From positions 20,769 to 84,768 of the forward strand of contig JAQWTL010000035.1 in assembly GCA_029242715.1 (NCBI GenBank): a stretch of 64,000 nucleotides of DNA, in the 5' to 3' direction. Below the pieces are notes generated by a model. That model worked only from the letters and a program-made list of their open reading frames with translations. It made no database searches and was not told the DNA's origin. The DNA is from Phycisphaerales bacterium (lineage in GTDB: Bacteria > Planctomycetota > Phycisphaerae > Phycisphaerales > SM1A02). The position numbers and the translations under genes are program-made. Below, in pieces: positions 9,992-19,530 of this stretch (position 1 is the stretch's first letter; each line of letters opens with the position of its first letter).

Positions 9992-11030
9992 GAACCGCAT
10001 CATAGCCGTGCTCTGGCTGGCACTCGCCTGTGCAGGGGTACTCTTCTGCCAGAGCTGCGAAGATCGGTCGCCAGTTCCAGAGCAGTTGGAGCCTTCAAGC
10101 AGCCAGGAGTCGATTCGCCACTCACTCGAGGCTGCTGAGATTTACATCGCCTCAGGCAACACCGACAAGGCTCAGGCAATACTCGCCCGGCTGATAGATC
10201 AGTCTCCGGATGACCCACGTCCTTATGAAGTCATGGCTCGCCTGGCACTCAGAAAAGGGCTGCAGCTTCGGGATATGGGCCTGATAGAAGCCTCCAGGGA
10301 TCAGTTTGGGACTTCCTATGACTTGTACAAAGATGCCGTGAGCCGAATGCCTGAAAGCAGTGGATTGCACCAGAGTGCAGGGGAAGTGGCCCAACAGGCC
10401 GGGCAGCATGAGGAAGCTCTTGCCTGCTATCTCCGCTCCATCGAGCTTGATCCTGGGAACATGAGGTCTCAGATCAATGCTGCTCAGTTGCTGATCGAGA
10501 CATCTCCCGAGCGATCAGAAGCCATGCTCAGGTCGGTGCTGGAAACGGACTCAGAACAGCCGCATGCATTGTCTTCCTTGGCCTTATTGCTCCAGAGGGC
10601 AGGACGGGAATCCGAATCCTCAGAGATGGCGTCCAGAGCACTGGCTGTCGCAGGTGATCAAGAAGGGGTCAGAATCGCAGTGGCCCGGATTCACCTTGAA
10701 GCGAATCGGCCCCGAGTTGCACTTGAACTCCTCCTGGCATTGTCTGATCAGGTTCGAGGGCAGGAGCCGGCGACTTCTCAGATTGCGATCGCATGGGAGT
10801 CCCTGGGAAATTCAATCAATGCTGGGCAGGCCTGGTCGGAGTGTTTTCGAACCAATGCTCATCGTACGGATGCGTGGAGATTTGCCTTGCGAGCCGCTGA
10901 GGCATTTGGAAGAGCTGGCCAGGAGGCCATGGCAGCGTCATGGCTGGAGCAGGCCATCATGCTCGACGCACCGGCAATGGAAATTGAAGAGGCTCGGCGT
11001 TCCATCCGCATGGGGACTGGTCCTGATTGA
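9990..11030 (+). CDS. TPR-repeat lipoprotein
   Basis: 346 residues from the ATG at 9990, chosen because it directly begins a lipoprotein signal (MNRIIAVLWLALACAGVLF, lipobox Cys at 17-20). The mature part is a run of helical TPR-like repeats (for example AAEIYIASGNTDKAQAILARL and EEALACYLRSIELDPGN), covering roughly residues 45-330. Such proteins usually act as assembly scaffolds in the periplasm. The partner is unknown. The start codon shares the palindrome CATG with the valS start, so the two genes cannot both have conventional leaders. Confidence 0.8.
   Translation: MNRIIAVLWLALACAGVLFCQSCEDRSPVPEQLEPSSSQESIRHSLEAAEIYIASGNTDKAQAILARLIDQSPDDPRPYEVMARLALRKGLQLRDMGLIEASRDQFGTSYDLYKDAVSRMPESSGLHQSAGEVAQQAGQHEEALACYLRSIELDPGNMRSQINAAQLLIETSPERSEAMLRSVLETDSEQPHALSSLALLLQRAGRESESSEMASRALAVAGDQEGVRIAVARIHLEANRPRVALELLLALSDQVRGQEPATSQIAIAWESLGNSINAGQAWSECFRTNAHRTDAWRFALRAAEAFGRAGQEAMAASWLEQAIMLDAPAMEIEEARRSIRMGTGPD
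9999..10004 (-). promoter_or_regulatory. Candidate -10 element of valS
   Basis: TATGAT on the minus strand lies seven bases before the valS ATG at 9991. Transcription would begin at or next to the A of the start codon. It lies inside the coding sequence of the divergent lipoprotein gene. No clear -35 is visible. Confidence 0.45.
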
Positions 11031-11042
11031 TCATCAGGGCGT

Positions 11043-11354
11043 TCAGTTCTCATCCTGCTTGTAGAGGGAGTCCACGGTGTCTCCATCCACTCGCTGGCCG
11101 GCCTCCACCCAAGGGTCAAGATTATCTGAAGATCGATGAGTGCCAATTCGGACATCCGAGAGCCCAATGGCCTTTTTCATTCTGCGGTTGATCCAGAGCA
11201 GCAGCAGGATCACCAGCAGGACCCCGAATGCGGCCAGGACGGCAGCAATTAATAGGGCGACCTGCCCGAATTCAGGTTGGGAAACAGCCGGATTGGCGTC
11301 CAGGGATGCCAGAAAGGGCATGGTCCGAGTATAGGGCTCAGCAAGAAGTGGCAA
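11043..11354 (-). CDS. Small single-pass membrane protein, unknown function
   Basis: 103 residues from 11354, or 92 if the in-frame ATG at 11321 (MPFLASLDANPA) is used. One strong transmembrane segment (VALLIAAVLAAFGVLLVILLLLW) is followed by a basic stop-transfer motif (NRRMKK) and an acidic cytosolic tail, so N-out/C-in topology is likely. It ends 13 bases from the stop of the convergent TPR lipoprotein. No family is recognised. Confidence 0.6.
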   Translation of the reverse strand: MPLLAEPYTRTMPFLASLDANPAVSQPEFGQVALLIAAVLAAFGVLLVILLLLWINRRMKKAIGLSDVRIGTHRSSDNLDPWVEAGQRVDGDTVDSLYKQDEN

Positions 11355-11538
11355 GTAGCGAACCCTTTTTTCGCCACATTCGTACGAAAACAGGAAGCCT
11401 GCTCAGGGATTCACTTAAGACGGCCCTTCATGGGGTCGATCCAAAGCTCCGAGGCTTCCTGGTGTGGATATGTCCATTCTCGCCTGCCTCAGACCTGCAA
11501 GCCCGGAAAACTGGGCCATACTTTGGAAGATGCCAAAC

Positions 11539-13824
11539 ATGACCTATCGACTGGAAGATCGTTCTCGGCTGGGCCGCATGGGCTTGGCAGTAGCCGCTCT
11601 CATCGTTGCTTCATTCAGTGCTTACACTCCAGCAGATACGGCCGTTGAAACAACGGCTGACACTACTGTTTCACTCAATGAGTGGGCGGACCTCGTCTGG
11701 GATGCAGGCATCGACGGTGATGTCAGCTTGATGAACGAACTCATTGATGTTCCTCCAGGCTCGATCACTTCACCGGAGTCGACGGCTGAATATCGATTGT
11801 GCGTTGATCAATGGAACAAGACCCGGGAATCATCTGCGGAGTTTCTGCAAAGCGGTCAAGACAAGGCATTGGAGTCGCTCGAGGCTGCTTTGGAGAAAGA
11901 AGATCTTGCTGAAGCTCTCAAGCATGCAGTTGCCTATCAGGAGCTGATCCAGGATTTTGATGTGGCTCTCCAGCATGATGCTGTTCGAGAAGCCATTGAG
12001 CGTGCAGATGCTGCTATTGATGACCTGATTGAATCAGGCGATCTCATGCAGGCACAGGAGATTCTCTTCAGGCTCAAGACGGCCTACCTGGATACCCGTA
12101 AGCAGCGGGCATTCGCTGGCTATGAAGACCATCTCGAGGACATCACCAATCAACTGAAACTCCTGCGTCGATATGACCCGGAAGATTTTCACGAGTTGTA
12201 TCTTCGTCGCGCAGAAGCAAGAGGGGATGACTCTACTGATGTCAGATCTTTTAATCCTCTGCTTCAGGGTCGATGGCGGGATGAAGTATCCGGTGTGCGA
12301 GTCGAGATGCTCCGCAGCATTCTTGATACCGCCGCTCGTGAGCACATCAACTCGGCAGGCTGGGAGCCGCTTCTGAAGGGGGGCATTGATGCGTTGCGTA
12401 CGTTGGCGCAGACGCCCATGATTGATGACACCCTTGAAGGCTTATCCAGTGAAGAGGCAGTCGAGGAATGGGTTGATGGACTTGATCAGATTGAAGAGGG
12501 CTTCCGGGCTGCTCTTGAATCCAATGTGAAGCCACGCGATCTGGGACGCCAGGTGATTGATGAAATCGCGTCACTCAACAGCCGTACAATCAGATTGCCA
12601 TTTGAGGTGTTGTGGCGTGAATTCGGCGATGGTGCAATGGATGAGCTGGATCGCTTCAGTGAAGTCATCTGGCCCTATGACATCGAGGATTTCAATCGCC
12701 AGATGCAAGGGGAGTTCATTGGAATCGGTGTCTACATCGAGGAGACCGAACTGGGCGAAATACGTATCGCCAGTCCTCTGGAAGGAAAACCAGCAGATCT
12801 TGCAGGCATCCGATCAGGCGATGTGGTCATCTCAGTCGATGGCGTATCAACCACAGGCTGGACACTTCGTGATGCCGTCCGTGAAATCACCGGTCCTGCA
12901 GAAACCAAAGTGACCATTGGCGTTCGCCGTGAGGACAGCGACCAGGATCACGAGTTCACGATTGTTCGTGACATGATTCGAATGCATACCGTCAAGGGTT
13001 GGGATCTTGAAGGGATCGATGAGTCCGGAAATCCAGATTGGAACTGGTTCATCGATTCTGAACGACGTATCGCCTATATCAGAATGACGGGTTTCGATCA
13101 GCAGACTTATGGAGACATGCTCCAGGCGCTCAGCCAGATGCAGACGGAACAGGGCATGCCAGAAGGATTGATCCTTGATCTGCGATACAACCCCGGCGGT
13201 CTGCTGGAAACAGCCGTCAATATCAGCAATCTCTTTGTTGATGAAGGTGGAATCGTGTCAGGCGAGGACCGTTTCGGCCAATCCAGTTTCCAGGCAAATG
13301 CCCGTAAGCGGCGTGCCTATCTCTCTGGAACGCCTGTGGTCGTGTTGATCAACAATGGTTCGGCAAGTGCCAGTGAAATCGTTGCCGGATGTCTTCAGGC
13401 ACACGAGGCGGCGATCATTGTTGGCGCTCGAAGCTATGGCAAGGGATCCGTCCAGACTGTTCATCCTGTCACCGACACCACCAAGCTCAAGCTCACTACG
13501 CAGTACTACAGACTTCCATCGCCAGATGGCATCACGCCTGGGCGCATGGTCCACAAGGTTCCTGGAAGTACGGACTGGGGTGTCGAGCCTGATATCAAGA
13601 TCTCGATGACTCCAGAGCAGGTAAGTCAGGCCACCAAGGTTCAGCGCTATGCCGAATTGCAACAGGCCCCTTCGGACTGGGAAGAAGAAGAGGAGGGCCC
13701 CTGGGTCGCTCCGGAAATCACCCAGTTGCTCAGCGAGGGTCTGGACCCACAGTTGCATACCGCGCTGGTCATCCTGCAGGCCAAGTCATACGGCGAAGAA
13801 TCAACCATTGCTGATTCCCGTTGA
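11539..13824 (+). CDS. S41-family carboxyl-terminal processing protease with PDZ domain
   Basis: 761 residues. The ATG at 11539 is preferred because GGAAG lies nine bases upstream and it gives a clean signal or anchor (MGLAVAALIVASFSAYT). Residues about 60-380 are a long helical N-terminal region. A PDZ domain follows (GIGVYIEETELG...PADLAGIRSGDVVISVDG, about 390-470). The S41 catalytic part has the Ser-rich NNGSASASEI (608-612) and the Lys dyad partner in SYGKGSVQ (Lys635). It is expected to cleave exported proteins at their C-termini in the periplasm. The long N-terminal helical region is larger than in typical CtpA and may bind a regulator. Confidence 0.92.
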   Translation: MTYRLEDRSRLGRMGLAVAALIVASFSAYTPADTAVETTADTTVSLNEWADLVWDAGIDGDVSLMNELIDVPPGSITSPESTAEYRLCVDQWNKTRESSAEFLQSGQDKALESLEAALEKEDLAEALKHAVAYQELIQDFDVALQHDAVREAIERADAAIDDLIESGDLMQAQEILFRLKTAYLDTRKQRAFAGYEDHLEDITNQLKLLRRYDPEDFHELYLRRAEARGDDSTDVRSFNPLLQGRWRDEVSGVRVEMLRSILDTAAREHINSAGWEPLLKGGIDALRTLAQTPMIDDTLEGLSSEEAVEEWVDGLDQIEEGFRAALESNVKPRDLGRQVIDEIASLNSRTIRLPFEVLWREFGDGAMDELDRFSEVIWPYDIEDFNRQMQGEFIGIGVYIEETELGEIRIASPLEGKPADLAGIRSGDVVISVDGVSTTGWTLRDAVREITGPAETKVTIGVRREDSDQDHEFTIVRDMIRMHTVKGWDLEGIDESGNPDWNWFIDSERRIAYIRMTGFDQQTYGDMLQALSQMQTEQGMPEGLILDLRYNPGGLLETAVNISNLFVDEGGIVSGEDRFGQSSFQANARKRRAYLSGTPVVVLINNGSASASEIVAGCLQAHEAAIIVGARSYGKGSVQTVHPVTDTTKLKLTTQYYRLPSPDGITPGRMVHKVPGSTDWGVEPDIKISMTPEQVSQATKVQRYAELQQAPSDWEEEEEGPWVAPEITQLLSEGLDPQLHTALVILQAKSYGEESTIADSR

Positions 13825-13835
13825 GGAATCTGGCA

Positions 13836-13881
13836 GTGGACTTCTAAACCGCAGGTCGCATGTTCGACTCGCACCTGGGGT
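13836..13881 (+). other. tRNA-Arg(TCT)-like 3'-half relic
   Basis: The bases GGACTTCTAAACCGCAGG at 13838-13855, then TCGCATGTTCGACTC, match the anticodon loop (CTTCTAA), variable region and T-loop of a bacterial tRNA-Arg(TCT) almost base for base. The T-stem is mismatched, the anticodon stem has an A-A mismatch, and no 5' half able to pair with the acceptor strand is found upstream. It is therefore not a working tRNA. It lies 12 bases after the S41 protease stop. Integration-site remnant or decayed gene copy are both possible. Confidence 0.55.
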
Positions 13882-13913
13882 GATGAAGAATCCCAAGTAG
13901 TTCATTCATCAAG

Positions 13914-13946
13914 AACAACACCCCCGTGATGACGGGGGCGTTGTCT
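13914..13946. terminator. Bidirectional terminator between S41 protease and trpB
   Basis: ACAAC-A-CCCCCGT and ACGGGGG-C-GTTGT form a GC-rich stem with a 4-base loop, flanked by AA-rich and TTGT sequence. It lies between convergent genes, so it can serve both. Confidence 0.8.
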
Positions 13947-13982
13947 GATTCGTTTGGCTCTGGCGGTCGAGTTCCCAGACTT

Positions 13983-15197
13983 TCAGTCCAGCTTCGGGAT
14001 ATGTGATTCCAGCAGTCTTTGGGCTTCAGTGACATCCTTGTCGCCACGCCCTGAAAGGTTCACCAGCACGACCTCATCAGAGGATCGGTTGGCTGCCATG
14101 GAAGTTGCGGCAGCGATTGCATGGGACGTTTCCAGAGCCGGCATGATGCCTTCTTGTTCAGAGAGCAGTCGGAAGCTCGCCAGCGCCTCATCATCAGTCA
14201 CCGAGATGTACTGGACTCGTCCGCTGTCTCGCCATGCGGCATGTTCAGGGCCTACGCCGGGATAATCCAGACCAGCTGAGCAGGAATGCACAGGCGATGT
14301 CTGACCGTCGGGATCCTGGAGCACATAGCTGCGTGATCCATGGAGTACACCAGGAGCGCCATGGCTGAGGGTTGCGGCATGATCGCCTTGTTGGCTGCCA
14401 CGCCCGCCAGCTTCGACGCCAAACATCTCCACTGAAGCATCCTCAAGGAATGGATGGAAGATTCCAGCAGCATTGGAACCGCCGCCAACGCAGGCCACGA
14501 TGCAGTCAGGAAGCTTGCCAAGCATGTCGAGACATTGGGCGCGGGCTTCGATACCAATGACGGATTGGAAATCTCGCACCATGGCCGGGAAGGGGTGGGG
14601 GCCAACTACCGAACCGATGATGTAATGGGTGTGGTCGACGGATCCCATCCAGTCACGCATGGCGGCATTGGTTGCATCCTTGAGTGTTCGTGAGCCGTCT
14701 TTGACCACATGGACTTTCGCTCCAAGCAGCTGCATGCGGAAGACGTTGAGGGCTTGTCGACGAACATCCTCTTCGCCCATGTACACCTCGCATGGCAGGC
14801 CGAAACGTGCGCAGGCCGTTGCGGTGGCGACACCATGTTGGCCAGCCCCTGTTTCCGCGATGATGCGTTCCTTGCCCATCTGGCGGGCCAGCAGCACCTG
14901 GCCAATCGTGTTGTTGATCTTATGAGCGCCGGTATGAGCCAGATCTTCTCGTTTGAGCCATATGGAAGCGCCGCCGATATGCCGGGTGAGATTCGGACAG
15001 TCGGTCAGTGGTGTCGGGCGTCCGACATAATTTCGAAGTAGTGATCTGAATTGATCCTGGAAAGCGGGATCATTCCGCGATGACTTCCATGCATCGGTGA
15101 GTTGATCAAGTGCGGCGATCAGTGTTTCGGGGACATATCGCCCACCGAAATCACCAAAGCTTCCTGAAGGATCCGGTTCAGTCTGAAGGGATGTCAT
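13983..15197 (-). CDS. trpB: Tryptophan synthase beta chain
   Basis: 404 residues, normal length for TrpB1. The PLP lysine is Lys93 in HTGAHKINN. The phosphate-binding loop [10 protein letters not shown] and the Glu-Thr-Gly-Ala-Gly-Gln-His motif are intact. It joins indole and serine to make tryptophan, normally in an alpha2beta2 complex with TrpA. No trpA or other trp gene lies nearby; its only linked gene is an alpha/beta hydrolase that overlaps its start by four bases. The same window carries a tryptophan-degrading cluster some 36 kb away. Confidence 0.98.
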   Translation of the reverse strand: MTSLQTEPDPSGSFGDFGGRYVPETLIAALDQLTDAWKSSRNDPAFQDQFRSLLRNYVGRPTPLTDCPNLTRHIGGASIWLKREDLAHTGAHKINNTIGQVLLARQMGKERIIAETGAGQHGVATATACARFGLPCEVYMGEEDVRRQALNVFRMQLLGAKVHVVKDGSRTLKDATNAAMRDWMGSVDHTHYIIGSVVGPHPFPAMVRDFQSVIGIEARAQCLDMLGKLPDCIVACVGGGSNAAGIFHPFLEDASVEMFGVEAGGRGSQQGDHAATLSHGAPGVLHGSRSYVLQDPDGQTSPVHSCSAGLDYPGVGPEHAAWRDSGRVQYISVTDDEALASFRLLSEQEGIMPALETSHAIAAATSMAANRSSDEVVLVNLSGRGDKDVTEAQRLLESHIPKLD

Positions 15198-16000
15198 GGT
15201 GTCTCCTCGATCAACTCGGGTCGCAACTGCTTCACAAAGAATAGCCTCTGGTGTTCCTTGACTTCTGCTGAAAACCGTCCGAAGCCGGCATGCTCATGCA
15301 ACGCGCCTGTTTTCTCATATACGGTGAGCTGGATCAATTCAGGGTCCTGATATCGATCCTGCAGGGTCTGGATGAAGGCTTTCTGCCCATCGAAAGAAAC
15401 CCACTCGTCTGCACGGCAGTGAACCGCCTGGAGCGGGATTTCTCGCCATTCATCAAGGTGCTCAATGGGATCAGAAGACGCGATTGCTGCGGCCTGTGAT
15501 GCCTGGAGCATTGGCATCCTGCCTTGTGATCGCCAATTACCCGTCGTGGCTTCCACGGAAGCAGCCAGGTAATTGTGAGGCTTGCAAAGCCGTGCAAGAG
15601 TCACCATCCCGCCTGCAGACATGCCTCCGATTCCAACCCGGTCTGGATCTGCCCCCAGTTCCCTTGTGGCTTCCAGGGTCACTTCATCCAGTTCACTGAC
15701 CATCTGCATGACCACCTCGAGAACGTGTGCAGAATCCTGAAGATCAGGAACAGCCCGTTCGCCATGGCCAGGCAGATCGACGGCACAGACTGCGATACCA
15801 GCCCTCATCAGCCTCAGATAGCGGCCGGGATCCAGCTCTTTGGAGGCCGTTCGCCCATGGATCCAGAGGACCATCGGTGGTGGGGCCGCCAGAGAGGGCT
15901 CTGGGGATACCAGCAGGGCGGGCACCTGATGGGTGCCAAGCCTGGCAAGGCGGCCATTCCTTCGAATAGCGGAGGGAAGTTGATTGAATTCAGGAGTCAT
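15194..16000 (-). CDS. Alpha/beta hydrolase (prolyl-oligopeptidase/acetyl-esterase-like)
   Basis: 268 residues. The oxyanion strand VLWIHGR (44-50), the nucleophile elbow GGMSAGGM (Ser128) and a C-terminal His in LHEHAGFG give a complete hydrolase triad. There is no signal peptide, so it is cytosolic. Its stop overlaps the trpB start (ATGA), meaning it is first in a two-gene operon with trpB. Substrate is unknown; a bacterial kynurenine-formamidase-like or esterase role cannot be assigned from the sequence. Confidence 0.82.
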   Translation of the reverse strand: MTPEFNQLPSAIRRNGRLARLGTHQVPALLVSPEPSLAAPPPMVLWIHGRTASKELDPGRYLRLMRAGIAVCAVDLPGHGERAVPDLQDSAHVLEVVMQMVSELDEVTLEATRELGADPDRVGIGGMSAGGMVTLARLCKPHNYLAASVEATTGNWRSQGRMPMLQASQAAAIASSDPIEHLDEWREIPLQAVHCRADEWVSFDGQKAFIQTLQDRYQDPELIQLTVYEKTGALHEHAGFGRFSAEVKEHQRLFFVKQLRPELIEETP

Positions 16001-16048
16001 GGCTCATTGGCGTTGACGGGACTGCAGGTCAGGGCGATGCTCTCGTGG

Positions 16049-16687
16049 ATGATCAGGATCATCACAGGCCACTATAGATCTCGTCGCCTCAAGACGCCCG
16101 CTGATGCGGACACGACTCGCCCCTACGCACACCGCGTCAAGGAGTCCGTGTTCAATGTCCTCAGGGGACATATTGAGGATGCCAACGTGCTCGATCTCTT
16201 TGCCGGGGTGGGATCGATGGGACTCGAGTCGGTCAGTCGAGGAGCAGCCAATGTTCTCATGGTTGAACAGGATCGAAAGATCTTCGGGCTCTTGAAAGAA
16301 AATGTTGATGAGTTGGGGTGCCAGGATCGTGCAGACATTCTTTGTGGGGATGCTTTGGGATCAGTGGCCATTCTGCGATCTCCCCGACCATTGAGTGTGG
16401 TCTTCATCGACCCGCCATTCAAGCTCATGGAGCAGGAGGGCACTCGTCAACGTGTGCTTTCCCAGATGCAGAGGCTCGCACCGTTGCTTGCAGAGGATGC
16501 CTTGATCGTATTGCGCAGTCCACTTGGGCCAGATGAGATCGACCTTGCTGTCGAGGGGCTTGCTGGGCCTGAGGTACGAACATTTCGTCGCCACCATGAA
16601 GTCTTGCTTTATGGCCCTGAAGGCACGTCATCCACAACTGAAGTTGATGATCCGGAGTCGGAGAGCGAGGCAAGTGATGGAGCCTGA
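16049..16687 (+). CDS. rsmD: 16S rRNA (guanine966-N2)-methyltransferase RsmD
   Basis: 212 residues from the ATG at 16049 (MIRIITGHYRSRRL), the family's usual start; an ATG at 16037 with a nearby AGGG is the alternative. The AdoMet-binding motif I is DLFAGVGSMGLE and the catalytic motif is FIDPPF. It methylates G966 of 16S rRNA during 30S assembly. The C-terminal 20 residues form an acidic Ser/Glu tail not usual in RsmD. The next gene starts 11 bases before its stop. Confidence 0.93.
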   Translation: MIRIITGHYRSRRLKTPADADTTRPYAHRVKESVFNVLRGHIEDANVLDLFAGVGSMGLESVSRGAANVLMVEQDRKIFGLLKENVDELGCQDRADILCGDALGSVAILRSPRPLSVVFIDPPFKLMEQEGTRQRVLSQMQRLAPLLAEDALIVLRSPLGPDEIDLAVEGLAGPEVRTFRRHHEVLLYGPEGTSSTTEVDDPESESEASDGA

Positions 16688-17927
16688 GGCTGCCAGAGGT
16701 CGCGGTTCAGCCGAGCGGGCTGCTAGTGAAATTGCCAACAGGCTCCAGCAGGCAGGTCACAAAGCTTTTTTTGCAGGCGGCTGTGTTCGTGATCGCCTGC
16801 TCGGGCTGAAGGCGGAAGACTTCGACATTGCCACCTCGGCGACACCTGAGGATGTCCAGAATGTTTTCCCGAAGGCCAGGGGAGTCGGTGAGTTCTTTGG
16901 CGTGATGCTGGTCTACAAAAATGGCTGGCCAGTGCAGGTGGCGACGTTCCGAAAAGAAGGTCCGTATACCGATCACAGGCGTCCTGATCATGTGTCTGAA
17001 GCAACCGTTGAGGAAGATTCTGCACGGCGAGATTTCACCATCAACGGGATGTATTGGGATCCTGTTGGCGAGCAACTGGTTGATTTTCATGGAGGCGAAC
17101 AGGATCTCGCCGAGAATCTCATTCGAGCAATTGGCCGTCCTGTTGACCGTCTTGAAGAAGATCACCTCAGAATGCTCAGGGCCGTCCGCTTTGCGGCAAG
17201 ATTCGGATTCCAGATAGAGGCGGGAACAGAAAAGGCCATACTTGAGCATCGCCTTGGCCTGGCGGGGATTTCCAAGGAGAGAATTGGAGAAGAAATCCGC
17301 AGGATGCTATTGAATCCCAATCGCTCGATTGCAGCAGGGTTTCTTGAATCTCTCGGGTTGGCTGAATCTGTACTTGGACATGCGAGCTCTGGCTGGGATA
17401 ACGCGAATCACCTGGATTCTGTAAACGGCTCGCTTCCTCGTTCGCAGTACGCCACCGCATTGGCCGCCTGGGCATTGGATCGAGGACTTGATGTGCAGCC
17501 TGATGTGCTCGCGTCCAATTGGCGCGAGCAGTTGATGTTGTCGAATGTGGACCGCGATGGACTTCGTGACATTCTCAAGATCAAAGGTCGTTTAAAAAGA
17601 GAGTGGAACGACCTTGGCGTTGCGGGTCACAAACGGTTGGCCTCTCTGGCCTGGTTCGAGTCGGCTCGAAGCCTGCTGGGAGTTGCGGATTCGAAATTGG
17701 CCGACCAGATAGCCTCCCGGGTAGAGTCGCTTCGACCTTCGGGCCTCGCGCCTCCAAGGCTCCTTGGTGGGGCGGTGCTCCTGGAAGCCGGGTTCCCTCC
17801 AGGCCCCCGGTTCAGTGACATTATCGAGGCTGTCTATGACGCCCAGTTGGAGGGTCAGATCCATACCCCTGAGGAAGCCATGGGGCTTGCGAAGGAAATT
17901 TGGGGAAATCCCGACTCTGCCAACTGA
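16677..17927 (+). CDS. CCA tRNA nucleotidyltransferase / poly(A) polymerase family protein
   Basis: 416 residues from the ATG at 16677, which has GAGG six bases upstream inside rsmD. Class II nucleotidyltransferase head-domain motifs are in order: FFAGGCVRD, the metal-binding DFDIAT, RRDFTING, and EDHLRMLRAVRFAARFGF. It adds CCA to tRNA 3' ends or A-tails to RNA; the sequence does not separate these. Since neither tRNA gene in this window encodes CCA, a CCA-adding role is likely. It is translationally coupled to rsmD. Confidence 0.92.
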   Translation: MEPEAARGRGSAERAASEIANRLQQAGHKAFFAGGCVRDRLLGLKAEDFDIATSATPEDVQNVFPKARGVGEFFGVMLVYKNGWPVQVATFRKEGPYTDHRRPDHVSEATVEEDSARRDFTINGMYWDPVGEQLVDFHGGEQDLAENLIRAIGRPVDRLEEDHLRMLRAVRFAARFGFQIEAGTEKAILEHRLGLAGISKERIGEEIRRMLLNPNRSIAAGFLESLGLAESVLGHASSGWDNANHLDSVNGSLPRSQYATALAAWALDRGLDVQPDVLASNWREQLMLSNVDRDGLRDILKIKGRLKREWNDLGVAGHKRLASLAWFESARSLLGVADSKLADQIASRVESLRPSGLAPPRLLGGAVLLEAGFPPGPRFSDIIEAVYDAQLEGQIHTPEEAMGLAKEIWGNPDSAN

Positions 17928-17997
17928 GGCTGTCCATGCTTTCCGCTTGTATATACGTGGCCAAGATGTCTTAATCGGCCTGCTGGAGGCTCTTTGA

Positions 17998-18014
17998 GGC
18001 CCTATAATGGGGCC
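17998..18014 (+). promoter_or_regulatory. Candidate promoter -10 inside a small inverted repeat
   Basis: A perfect TATAAT (18003-18008) is flanked by GGCCC on the left and GGGCC on the right. It lies about 100 bases before the start of the first ClpP/SppA-like gene. The -35 region (near 17980) is weak. The flanking repeat could be an operator. Confidence 0.45.
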
Positions 18015-18108
18015 AAGACCATGGAGCCGGTACGTTCTGAGTTGTGTTTGCTCTTTGAATACCGGTTCAGAGGGTCAAGAGACTGCCTGCCTGGATGGAG
18101 GATGCACG

Positions 18109-19530
18109 ATGTTAGGAATGAATAGAGTCCCTCTGGCCCTGATCGCGATCTTTGCTCTGACGACCTTGTCGTCCTGGTGCATGGCGGTCGACATCATCCA
18201 GACCTCAGATGGCAAGACACTCAAAGGTGAGATCATTCGAGAAACCAGCCGGACGATTGTCTTCCGGTATGTGGATCCTGATCTTGGCTTTGAAACAACG
18301 ATCGTAATTCCCAAGTCCACGATCACCAAGACCGAACGCAACGTAGCTGACGAAGATTTGAACACTCCAGCCAACGTTCCAGTTGCTGATGAGCCATCCT
18401 CATCCTCTGATCCGGCATCGGCTACCAATGAGCCGTCTGCTCAGGAAGCAGATGTTGATAAGACACAACGTGCAACTACGGTCTATGTGGTCCCCATGAT
18501 TGGTCAGATCGGAACGGATGTGTCCTCTCGTGTTTATGAAGAGATCATCGAGGACATCAACGAGCACGCTCCTGATCTACTGGTCTTCAAGCTTGACAGC
18601 CATGATGAGAAAGATGAATTCAACAAGGAACCCATTGATGCTATTGAAGGGGATCTGACGATCCTGATGGATCGAGGCGAGGGTAGCCTGTGGAATACGG
18701 ATGGCATTCGAGAGATGCGGACGCTCTTTGACCAGGAGATTTCGGATGACATTCGACAGGTTCTCTGGGTGCATGACGCCCATGGAGACAGTGGCGTGTT
18801 GGCCATGGCCTGGCCTGAAATGTACATGCATCCTGATGCCACCCTTGGCGGCATGTCTTCCTACGTGGTTCGATCCAGACAAGCTGCTGGCGATGCGCAT
18901 GTTGCGGCCAAGTGGGGCGATGCTTCGTATCACAACATCCGAGGCATCATGAATTATGGTGGACACCAGAATCCCACGGTCGACAAGTTGATCTCGGCCT
19001 TGTGCAAGCCTGAATACCTTCTCAGCGTGAGCTTTAGGGGTCGGATGCCCATGTGGCAGAACAACCTCCGTGGCGAAGTCCCACTGGATAAATCAGATGA
19101 GATGGGTTTGACGTTGCCAGCTTTGTACTGTGACGATTTCAGTCTGAGTAATGGGACAGCAGCAGAGATCGAAGATCTCGCGGTTCTGCTGGGTGAGCGT
19201 AACTATGTGTTAGTCGAGGGCATCGCCATTGATGTGCAGAAGCGACATACGCTTGGCTGGCGAAAGGCCTACAAGGACTTCCTTGAACAGATCCAGATGT
19301 ATAGGCAATGGCTTGGGCGTGGAGGCATGTCCAACCTGACCAAGGCCGAGAAGTCACTTGTCCGAGCCATTGGCTTGTTGCGTAGATGGCCCGAAGTTGG
19401 AATACGTACTCGTGCTACCGTGACGGATCTTGAACTTCGTCTTGATGAGATCAAGAGAATGAAGAAGCGTGGCGGTAAAGGTGGCCGTGGCGGCAGTGGC
19501 GGCGGCGGCGGCGGCGGTCTGGCTAGATGA
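18109..19530 (+). CDS. Secreted ClpP/SppA-fold protein with glycine-rich C-terminus (first of tandem pair)
   Basis: 473 residues from the ATG at 18109, which follows GGAGG by seven bases. A signal peptide (MNRVPLALIAIFALTTLSSW) is followed by a short beta domain (IIQTSDGKTLKGEIIRETS), a Ser/Pro/Asp-rich linker, and a crotonase-fold domain from about residue 125 (VYVVPMIGQIGTDVS, HDAHGDSGVLAMAW, ATLGG). A helical region leads to a tail of Gly with scattered Arg/Lys. The Gly-Gly of the oxyanion loop seen in the second copy is replaced here (KLDSHDEKDEF), so catalysis is doubtful. It overlaps the next gene by four bases. Confidence 0.72.
   Translation: MLGMNRVPLALIAIFALTTLSSWCMAVDIIQTSDGKTLKGEIIRETSRTIVFRYVDPDLGFETTIVIPKSTITKTERNVADEDLNTPANVPVADEPSSSSDPASATNEPSAQEADVDKTQRATTVYVVPMIGQIGTDVSSRVYEEIIEDINEHAPDLLVFKLDSHDEKDEFNKEPIDAIEGDLTILMDRGEGSLWNTDGIREMRTLFDQEISDDIRQVLWVHDAHGDSGVLAMAWPEMYMHPDATLGGMSSYVVRSRQAAGDAHVAAKWGDASYHNIRGIMNYGGHQNPTVDKLISALCKPEYLLSVSFRGRMPMWQNNLRGEVPLDKSDEMGLTLPALYCDDFSLSNGTAAEIEDLAVLLGERNYVLVEGIAIDVQKRHTLGWRKAYKDFLEQIQMYRQWLGRGGMSNLTKAEKSLVRAIGLLRRWPEVGIRTRATVTDLELRLDEIKRMKKRGGKGGRGGSGGGGGGGLAR

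Noticed and set aside
15575..16048. N-terminal extension of rsmD
   Set aside because: It is antisense to the alpha/beta hydrolase and unrelated to RsmD; the family starts at MIRIITG.
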